From Anisakis pegreffii (taxonomy: Eukaryota; Nematoda; Chromadorea; Rhabditida; Anisakidae): a stretch of 64,000 nt of DNA. The notes beneath the pieces are model-generated. The model was not told the DNA's origin and did no database searches. It saw only the letters and a list, made by a program, of their open reading frames with translations. The translations under genes and the position numbers were made by a program. Below, piece after piece: positions 12,284-21,733 of this stretch. Where the stretch lies: positions 17,196 to 81,195 of the forward strand of contig JAPYMA010001929.1 of assembly GCA_035041965.1 (NCBI GenBank), given 5' to 3'. Each line of letters opens with the position of its first letter. The stretch's first letter is position 1.

Positions 12284-15200
12284 TCACGAAGCATTGATTT
12301 GATATGCTTGCTTGATTTGTTCGGCGGGATCAGAGGCAAAGAACGAGCGAATAACAGCATCGACAGGTATTAACGACAGTGTTGGTAGCAGCAAAACGAT
12401 TTTTGCAAAACGGATCTTCGCACCATCGAAGGAAACTGCATTACCGCTGAACGCTTCGCAATTCGCCAGCACCAATGAACACTGCTCGTGAATTGTCCGA
12501 ACCATCAACGCATTATCCAACCCGCTGCATTCTGCAAATTTTTTCACCGCTTAGTCCAGAAGCATAAGCTAATGAGAGTTTTATATCGGGTCCAAATCCC
12601 AAATCAGAAAGTATGGTCGTAAAAACTGATCCTATTACACAAATTTGATAATCTGTGCCAGTTATTATGTCAGGCCGCTTCTCAGTCAATAAACATTTGA
12701 CATCGAGCTGAAAGTAAGAAAAACTACTGCGAGGTTTACACGATACAAAAATATTTGATTATTTCATCGCTTACACCACTAGTGAGGAACTATTTTCAAG
12801 GAAGATTCAAAAGAAGAAATTCAGCATGAACATGTACCAAAATTGAATACAACAAGAGCATTCAAGCACCACATCTCCAAGACGTTCAACTGCAATTCGT
12901 TCAGTATTCTTGCAAACATCTTGATACGATCATCATTGACGTGCGCTGGAAAGTTGCAAATATAAATCCATGAGACCTTTCTCATTAATGTTACATCATT
13001 TAGCAGATGAACAATAGTCAAAAAAACCCTTTAGTATCCTACTACGTAGCTGCTACAAGCAAAAAAAAAACAATAAAATTCAGGTCTAGCATCTCGCTGA
13101 ACAGGGTAAATCATTTTGAGACGTTTCCTCGTTAGTTACTTTGATGTAATGGCATTCAGCACTTTGCATTGAACATCCACATCTAGTAACCAGATGTGCA
13201 CTCGACAACGACCAATTCGAATCAGGTCTTTCAGTGCGGTTTAGATTCTACTTCAATCTCAAGTTGAAGTTTTGAGAATCTGATTCTATCACTCTTGCAC
13301 ACTGTTCAATTTTCATGACATTTTCATCAGATGGAAAAGACAGTTTTATTGGAAGTTTGTTAGTAAGCGATCACATGGAAGGAAACGTAAAAGTACCACA
13401 ATGCTGATTGAATTGCGCTGAATAATTGACGAGGAATAAAGAGTGCCAGCAGTTGGCGATGAGAATGCGACGATCATTCAACGACAAACTTGTGAACGGT
13501 GATGTCATGGTGAACCATTTTATTAAGACACTCAAATATATCATGGTGTTCGGATGGTTTGGTGTCGAGCATCTCGTTAGACGTTCTGAAATTTTCAAAC
13601 GCTATCACTAGCGATCGAGTGAATTCAGTATTTGGTGTAGACGAAAATGCTTCCGAAACGATATCGGTGCTACTGTCTTCAACGAATTATCAACAGTTAG
13701 CTGTTTTGCTGCCGATTTTTCGGAGAAATCTGAGGACGTGGAGGAACAATAACTGGTTTCTGAAATTATAATGATGAACAGTCCGAAAAGTCATCGCATA
13801 ATCTGCATAATTTTGGAACGCATCGCTAAAATTGTGATTGCATGACAAAATCAAAATAAAATGTCGCTCCTTCGTGTAGGATAACACGAATAGAAATGCT
13901 TACCAATGGAAAACTCCTTTGAAATTTTCTTCGAGCAGCTGGGTAACGCTGATGGCGATATAACCATTGAATAAATTTCTGCTCTACAAAAGATTTTTTA
14001 AATGATATGAGGACATGATTTATCAGCACTGAGTTGTTATCATAACGTTGCTTCATCAAAAAAATGGGATATCGCAGTGCATGTGAATGAATTACTCACC
14101 TGTTCGTTGCAGACGGTTGCGTCCTCAATTGAGGTGTTTTTGACAAAACGCTTCTTTCGTGCTGCACTGCTGAAAGGGAACGTGATTATTTGTTTCTGAA
14201 GCATTATATCTTCAACGATTCGATCTTGACTACATCAGCTGTTGTTCTTACAATGCAAGGCCGGAATCCTCGTCATTCTTCCTTTTGTCACGATAGAATA
14301 TCACCCATAATATTTCAGTCTTGTTAACTGTTAATTTGTGTAAGTAAACGATCGTGTGCGCCTTTTGCGAAGATACTTAATAAACGATCCGTTACTTTGT
14401 AACTACCTATAATATTACTTTATAACTGTCAACTTCATAAACGATCTTAATAGTGAATTTTAACAGTGAACAATCTGCAGCAGTACTAATGTAACATTCA
14501 TCTGAACCAGGCATGCTCAAGCCCTTGGAGTTGCAAGATAGTATTGAAGAGGGAGCAAGATAGCAGTCCAGTGGGGTGTTTGGCAACGGACATGCTTTCA
14601 AGAATTTGTAAAATGCACTAAATTTGAAACGGCACACTTACGCAAGCTAGGATTTAAGGCCCTTTGTCAATGAAGACAAAATCCAGAAATCGCTTGGGTG
14701 CGCTGGCAGACATGCGGATTGTTGCTATCAGCTACAAAGTACCACGCTTTGGAAAATTTTGCACATTAAATCAGCAGAAAAGTCTAAATTTTCTAATGGA
14801 TGGCATTTTGCAAAAAATGTAGCAGTAGCCTAAACTCATGAAAAATTTTCATGCATTGATGAAAATTAATTGTGAATTTATGCAACTGCTAGTTTTTTGC
14901 AATATTTTTTCCGTTCCCATGTGATCGTTCTTTATGTGTCAATAAAAATAAATTCTAAGAAATCATTCCGATCACATTTACTCTTATTCTTAAATAATCT
15001 ACCGTTGTGAGGAGTGCGAGGACATGTTAAAATATTGTTAGGGGGTGCGGATGCAGAAAGAGATTGAGAATCACTGGTCTAAACTGTGCCAGACCTATGA
15101 TGCAGTTCAACGTGCGCAGCAAGCTATCAGTTACTTTCAGTTCTCTTGTAAATTGTTCTGTGTAATTTCCACTGGTTCCCCATATTTGGAAACATTTGAA

Positions 15201-16893
15201 TCAAGAAATGCCCCATTGTTTGCGGCTCAGTTCAGTTATGAGGAACTCTTGAGCACATCACCAGAATGTGAGCATGGACAGCTATCCGATTGTGTAAGAA
15301 CTTGATGAGAAGCATCGTTTTTCAAAAATCACCCAAAACTGGCTCAGTTTGAAAATTCAGACGGAATAAGTGAACTGCTCTGATATTTGCGTATATAAAA
15401 CGTGGATGTGAACAACTTCTCACGGTGTTGTTGGACAATGTGTGCAAAACGTACGGCTGTATCGAATAACACGAAATGTTATTCTATCCTCAAATAGAAA
15501 CGTCCTCTTCTGTTTCGCGGCGAATACGAAAACACCGAAAGAAAGAGCATCCGATCAATTCGCATCAAAAAATCGCATCTCTTCGCCGAATGCCAACTCT
15601 ATTCAGTATCATTTAGCGGTTTGCTCTAATCTGTCAGATTTATTGCTATTATGTTGCTGTGTGTATATAATAACGTTTGATAGCCTGGCCAATCCAGCTG
15701 GTCCAGGTAATGTTGCTATGTGTACGTAATGTTCACAATTGAATGAGTAATCATCAGTTTGGTGATAGATTCAGGCGAGTTTTATAATTATTTAAAAGTG
15801 CGCATTTTCGCTACATCTGCTATATTTTCATGAACACGCTTGGGTACGTAAAGAAGTCTATTAATGTTAATTAATGCTTTAAGCAAGTCACTACCTTATC
15901 GTATTTCTGACGTAAACGCCATGAAAGAGTCGTTGAGATTTTGTGATTTTTGTGATCAATGTGATTTTTACAGAATCAAACGCTGTATACAATCACTTCT
16001 AAACATTCATGAGAAATGCAACAATATAAGTGGGATTATGTCAATAATTTAAGGATAAGTCACCGTTGAAATTGCTTGCCTTACCGTGGGGATTCATTGA
16101 AACCGCAAGACATTTGCGAAAACGGCACGCTTGACACTGGTTCCTTCTGGCCACATCGACAATACAATTGCCACTTTCTTTGCACTCATATTTCAAGCTT
16201 CTGCGAATTGATCTTCAATCGAACATTTTCAATGAAGTTGATGCGTTTTAAACAAACCAATTCTAACTGCTAGTAAGGAAAGTTTCGAAAATTTCGTACT
16301 TAATTCAATGTATGATAGGGAGAAAACTTTAGCGACAAAAGGCAGTCATTCAAGGGATTATTTGAGCATTTCGGAACTGAATAAAGAAGGACGAAACGAA
16401 CGGGAAGCAAGCAAACCTCTTGAAAAAACCCCGACAGCCATCGCAACTTTGAACACCATAATGACGTCCTGAAATCACCATTCAACAGAGCCGGCACCGT
16501 GTTCAATGAATGAAAATTGTGAATTGTCTGAACTGATGCATATTTTCGCATCACAAAATTGAACAATCCCTCCTAACATCTCACCCATACAAACTGATTG
16601 CTCAGACGAAATCAATCAAGAAATGAATTACCACTCGCTCGATCACCGCAAACTCGACATAGTATATCATGCGAACGCAGCAACATCGTTGAGTGATCAC
16701 TTGGGATTGATCGCTGATCTAACAAATCGAAGCGACGTTTCCGATTGCGTTTCTTCCAGAATGAAGCAATATCAACGGAGTTTTTATTGTAGATCAAGTT
16801 TGTACGTATCAAATCACCCGAAATTTCAATAACTGGTGTCCCAGAAGTCATAAGGTCTCTTATCGGCATGCACAACGAAGTGTTCCATGATCA
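12284..16893 (-). CDS. nuclear hormone receptor, NR2E (TLX/PNR-like) type
   Basis: Ligand-regulated or orphan transcription factor acting in the nucleus. Exons in transcript order: 16893-16632 (ATG at 16869), 16468-16417, 16212-16085, 14169-14100, 13983-13904, 13759 to about 13643 (3' end uncertain), 13585-13397, 12945-12838, 12531-12284; about 409 aa. The DNA-binding domain starts at residue 71: zinc finger 1 reads [15 protein letters not shown], the P-box region [12 protein letters not shown], and zinc finger 2 [17 protein letters not shown] then QACRFRKC, followed by AVQHER. This matches NR2E-type receptors best (NR2E6 and nematode nhr-111-like forms). The ligand-binding domain shows the helix 3-5 signature ([32 protein letters not shown]) and a late-helix segment ([21 protein letters not shown]). 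It stops 16 residues later without a clear AF-2 helix. All junction phases agree except exon 6/7, where the only in-phase donor is a weak GTCTAC. Exon 1 follows TTGATTCAG and has an in-frame TGA upstream of the ATG. Confidence 0.85.
14645..15084 (+). mobile_element. decayed hAT DNA transposon, right end
   Basis: This fragment lies in intron 3 of the nuclear receptor gene. Codons 14670-14822 encode a peptide beginning [20 protein letters not shown] and continuing with VPRF and a KFC...NQQKS tail. This resembles the C-terminal dimerisation region of hAT/ZBED-type transposases (family form: KxKYRNRL...DLRxAxS...PRI). The element ends at 15076 in GAGAATCACTG, whose complement CAGTGATTCTC is a typical hAT terminal inverted repeat. 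The next 8 bp (15077-15084, GTCTAAAC) are the expected target-site duplication, but I did not find the matching left end. The rest of the transposase is gone, so it is inactive. Confidence 0.6.
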
Positions 16894-16894
16894 C
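16867..16894 (-). promoter_or_regulatory. nuclear receptor 5' leader with acceptor and uORF
   Basis: The acceptor TTGATTCAG ends at 16894. The leader then begins TGATCATGG, so an upstream ATG (16888-16886) opens a 20-codon out-of-frame uORF that overlaps the receptor start at 16869. The first leader triplet is an in-frame TGA, which rules out an N-terminal extension through this acceptor. Whether the acceptor takes a spliced leader or a 5' exon cannot be told from the sequence. Confidence 0.4.
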
Positions 16895-17989
16895 TGAATC
16901 AAACCATCAGTTTGAGGTGACATATGCGAAACAATAGTATGGGCAACAGCAAAAGCAGCGACCAAGTCAACCGTTTAATAGAACGATTGTTTTGAAACTG
17001 AAACTGACAGCAAGTTGGAGTGAGGAGGTGTGAAATGATTGCTTGCGTTTTTGAGTGTTTGAGGCTAAATCAAATAGAGGTGCTCAAAAAAAGGAAGAAG
17101 AGTAGTGCAACAAGCCATACTTACTGTCAATAAGAGTGTTGTCGTTGTCAGTGGTTAACTAACGAAATATCAAATAATCACCCCTCGAAACACAAACGCT
17201 TAGATGCACCAGAATACACTAATTGTTCAATCATCATCATCAATTATTAGCCTTTTGACGACACTGGTCGTTTCGTTCGTGGGAGAATCGCTTCTCATCA
17301 TGATGGGCATATGCAAACAGATTATATATCCGACCATATCCAACTGATATATTATATGCACAAATTCAAAAATTCTGAGACACTCTCATGAAATCAACAG
17401 CCACTGACTGTCAACTGATGAGATTAGTGAGCGTCGTCGCTACAGTATGCCAACGTCAACTGCCAACTGTGTCACTTTTTACTTGGTGCAATTTGTTCAA
17501 ATATTTTATTCGAGTCTTTATCCTCTTTTCCTCTTTTGCACTCTCAGTTATGAGGATGGATAAACATATTCATTGATAATCCGCTCTTCTCAAGTGAGCA
17601 TCAGTGTGTTGCGTTCACTGAACGGAGTTGAATTGCTCACAAAGAGACTCTTGAAATGGACATTTCTTAAGGAAATCCTATCGTCGAACATAGCTAGTAG
17701 TTTCTTTCATCAAACCATTCTTTTCCTAACTGTCCCTACCGAGCGAAACGAACGCAGTCCATTTGCTTGGTTGCTCTTAAATTCCCCGGCTACAATTATG
17801 CAGTCTTCCATAATACGCAGAGTTTGCATATTGAAATAGTTTTAAAGTCGATTAAGATTTTTTGCTTCGTAACCATCTTCTGCTGGTGATAACATGTGGG
17901 CGGCAGTGAAACAGCCACTCTAAGTGTTCAGTTACCTTTCTCAAGGAGTTTACATCTGAAAGTGATTCTCTTCGCAAGCAATTACGTAT

Positions 17990-18664
17990 CATCTTCAACA
18001 GATCACCAGATCGGCTTATTCAGCACCAAGAACGGCATGTTGCTCATTCCGTAGCTGTCATTCACATTTTCGAACGGCTTAACGCAGAGCGTAAAATGTA
18101 TGTGAGAGTTTGTCATCAATGAGTTGACTTTATCCTCAATAAGTTTTGGTGGACACACTTCAAGCAGAACATTTCACGATGTTGAATGAGAATCGGAGTT
18201 TTAGAGGGTACTGGTGAGTGCGCGAACACTTACAATTAGACTAGCTGTAAAATGTTTTCGATTAACAGTAGAGCGTTTCATGCAATTGCATTTCCTTGTT
18301 TAGCGCGTATACCCCTCAACACGAACTTTAAGAAACTCTTTGCTAGTTGTTTATGTCACCTTTACAAATACATCTTCCTGTGATCGGACCAATGAAATTT
18401 GTAACGAACGTCTTCTACAAATGAAAATTTGAATCACTAGAAATGATATCTTCATCCACCAGCAAAGCTGATAATTTCAACAAATTTCCTACCGGCAATA
18501 CATTATTTACGGAGCATTCCTTGCCTTTTTCAGGACTCTTCTTCCTACTACTGCTCTTTTCCAGTTTACGTTCTACGAACAAATTCAAGAAAGAGAACAA
18601 GTTTGGCAAACTGATTCACACTGTTACTAATGCGAGAAACAAGCCAACTGTATTCTGTATTCAT
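17990..18664 (-). CDS. possible unrecognised gene downstream of rps-11
   Basis: Several protein-like open segments lie on the minus strand here. An ATG at 18664 starts MNTEYSWLVSRISN. After a possible 51-bp intron ending TTCGTAG comes a basic exon (RKLEKSSSRKKSPEKGKECS then LPVGNLLKLSALLVDEDIIS). A third segment starts near 18159 (CPPKLIEDKVNSLM then FTLCVKPFENVND). Phases can be made to fit, but two of the donors are weak and I recognise no domain. It starts about 90 bp beyond the rps-11 poly(A) signal on the same strand, which is the spacing seen between genes of nematode operons. The plus strand has a competing 50-codon open frame over 17946-18097 (starts EFTSESDSLRKQL), so even the strand is not settled. 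Confidence 0.3.
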
Positions 18665-18753
18665 TGAACAATTCTTCATAAGCGACGCATTAACAAAATA
18701 ATCATCATACTTATGAATAACACGAACACAAATCAATGAAACAATAACAACAA

Positions 18754-18759
18754 TTTATT
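18754..18759 (-). terminator. rps-11 poly(A) signal AATAAA
   Basis: A canonical AATAAA on the minus strand lies about 50 nt downstream of the rps-11 stop codon, the usual position for a compact nematode 3' UTR. Confidence 0.6.
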
Positions 18760-18809
18760 TCGAGCGGATAATAAACATTAACTGAGTGATTTAACAATTA
18801 ACATTCAAC

Positions 18810-20100
18810 TTAAAACTTTTCAAATCCCTTCTTCGAGCCTGACGCCTTCAATACTTTCAAGACATTGTATCGAACTGTTTTGGATAGTGGACGACATTCA
18901 CCAACCGTAACGATATCACCGACGGCCACATCTCTGAAATGTTTTTGATGTTCTCGATTAACAAGCAAACTTTTATAGAACGATCCCATTCCTGAGATCT
19001 ATGTCAATTTTTGGGATTGTCGAATATATTTGCACAGCACCATAGTTGATGATGAATCAATTTTCTTGGGGTTGGGGTTACTAAATTTAACCTCACTGTG
19101 GCTTTCATGATGAATATAAACTAACAAAATCTCGTTTTTCAAGTTGAGTTGATCAAAATTTCAGTGGCTGCATAGCGCATAAACCGCAACAGAACATCTC
19201 AGAAACGGCTGAAATGCGGCGAACAGCTCGCTCAAGAACGAACATAACGTGAAGAGCTCTTTTAACAATGAACAAATGTCCACCAAGATGGACGAGTTAA
19301 GACCTCTAGACAGAACGGCACTTTCTAGCTATAAGAGGAGAACTTCTAGTGAACTACACAGGAAATATCAATCAAACGTCCGCCTAAAGCCGATCAACCA
19401 AGTGGGATAAACACAAACGATAAGTAGAAAATGGGATCATATTCAAATGTCAACGAATCTGCAGATTTCAAAAAAAAGAGGAATAATCGACGTAAAAGCT
19501 TAAAACTGTCGTATTTATCGAAATCCTTACCTGAATGCAGGCGAACAATGAACTGACATATTCCTATGCCGTTTCTCGTAACGTCGGTATTTTTTGATGA
19601 AGTGCAGATAGTCTCTCCTAATAACGACTGTTCGCTGCATCTTAGTTTTTACGACAACACCAGTCAGGATTCTGCCTCGAATTGCAACGTTGCCGGTGAA
19701 AGGACATTTTTTGTCTATATAAGTACCGGATATTGCCTGAACATTAAAATATTTGCATCAATCATCGATTAGTCGCAGACATCCAAATATTAAACACGTG
19801 AATTCAGTAAGAAACAAGAAATTTAATAAGTCGGCTTTCAGAGAATCCGAAAGGTTATAATTGAGAGGCTCAAAAACATCTAAGCAATAAAAACAAAGTT
19901 CCTCCAGCAAACAAGCAACAGGACGAAATTTAAAAATTGTTGTGGGAGCGTACCTCACGAGGTGTTTTGAAACCGAGACCAACGTTTCGTACATAGCGAA
20001 TATCTTTTTTTGACTTCTTACCAATACCAAGTGTACGAAGCTTATTGTTGAGGAAGACAGTGGGTTGCTTCTGAAACGCTCTTTCAGTCTGTTCAGCCAT
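18810..20100 (-). CDS. rps-11: 40S ribosomal protein S11 (uS17 family)
   Basis: Structural protein of the small ribosomal subunit that binds 18S rRNA. Exons: 20100-19954, 19736-19531, 18933-18810. They give 158 aa, the same length as human RPS11. Exon 1 encodes [20 protein letters not shown] and [12 protein letters not shown]. Exon 2 has [34 protein letters not shown] and YEKRHRN. Exon 3 has [20 protein letters not shown] and [13 protein letters not shown]. These are the diagnostic blocks of eukaryotic S11/uS17. Intron phases are 0 and 2, and all splice sites are GT-AG. The ATG is preceded by a 25-nt leader and a strong acceptor, and AATAAA follows the stop. It appears intact and functional. 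Confidence 0.97.
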
Positions 20101-20135
20101 AGTTGTAACTCTTTCCCAAATTGCCCTGGAAAAGC
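20101..20135 (-). promoter_or_regulatory. rps-11 leader with trans-splice-like acceptor
   Basis: On the minus strand, GGCTTTTCCAG ends at 20126 and is followed by a 25-nt leader to the ATG. Nematode ribosomal protein genes are commonly SL1 trans-spliced at such a site. A cis intron with a non-coding first exon is the alternative. Confidence 0.5.
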
Positions 20136-21733
20136 CAACACGAAGCAGTTAGAATAAGTCACTCTTTGATCACACTGAAATTCCGCGAGTGAAAACGAAC
20201 GTCAGCGAACAAAACGGTACCAAAAGCTGGAGCAACAACTCAAATTCGGTTGAAGCCAAGCAAGTCAATGAGTACGTAAGAATGGAACCGAAAACATCAC
20301 GTCAAAACAATGAAAAAACTAAGTTTACCCTAATTCTTAACGAACATTCCAGTCTTTAGAGGTCAAAAAGTATTGGCTCAAGCAACAGTTAATCCCATTC
20401 GTGATTACCCGGTTCTACGAGGTGACTGCAGGCCAATACGAAGCTGGAGCTTTTTCTACGGCCATAAAACTTGAAAAATCTAGCACCAGAAAAACGTAAA
20501 ATGACAAAATTAAGACGATAAAAAGCATTCTTTACGCGTGCGACTATGGCCTCCCAACCGTAGTCACAATAGTTCATCGACATACATATCGTGCTAGAAG
20601 CAACCTACATTCAATTCTGCTCTACATAACATGAGGCCACTATCCAAAAATCACCGCTCCTCTTTCACATAAAGCATGATGTAACGATGCAATTGTTTCA
20701 GTGGTTTTCGGAAAAAATGATTATCGAGAACCCATCCGTTTCGGCCCTTCGGCTTCATGTTTCTATGTATGCGTGAGGAATGCTCTGCGTAATTGAGCAA
20801 ATCAGCGAATTTTTAGATTTTTAAATCTGAATTTGACCTGGCGGTCACTCGAGTCTAGTTTTTTGGCTTTACTATAACAAACACACTACCATCCAGTAGG
20901 AAGAAGAAAGCGAAAACATTAGAGAATGAACCGGGGCCCGAAATCAATGCCTAACTTTACAAAACAACGGCCTTTCTTCATCACTGAATTGAACTCTTGA
21001 CTACCCATTAGTTCATGGAGTACATGTACCGAATGATATTGTGGAAGTTGTTAAACACTGATCAAACGAAAATTCCTGAATCGCTAAGTAATCTCGTTCC
21101 CCAAAAACCATTCGTAGAACTGATAACACACTAATATCTGACGGCAACTTTGCGTTGCGAATTAGAACTGAACGTCGTATTGGACTGGCGACTTGCCACC
21201 TGCTGCGAAAAACACAGAAACTTCAAATGATAGTTTCAGTTTATTGACTTTTAATATGCTGAATTTTTTCCAGTCTTTTGCATCGGCTGATGGTCGATGA
21301 AGCGTTTGAACGTTATTTAGTTGGTAAACTAGGTGACTCGGTAAAACATCCCAGCGTTCTGGGGATACTTGTTCAGTATCAGTCTCAGCCATACAAGTTG
21401 TCGAGCGACCATAAGAAAACGGTGTTTGTTATAATGCAAATTTTATTGAATACTTTGTGTTCAATTACAAATTTCTTGAAGGAAACAATAAAAACAAGGA
21501 ATTAATCACAATCAGTGGCATTTCACTTCAACGTTACAAACGAAGACAGCGATCATTTTACATTAGTTATTTAATGGTTACACATCGAAGTGAACGTTGA
21601 ATGAGACGGCCATAAAGTCATCAAAAAAATGTGACATGAATAAGCCTAATCAAAACGAGTGTGAAGTAAATGGGCTATTGTCAACGGTAAATATGTAAAA
21701 AGGAAGCATTTCGGAATGTATTGATAAGAGTGT

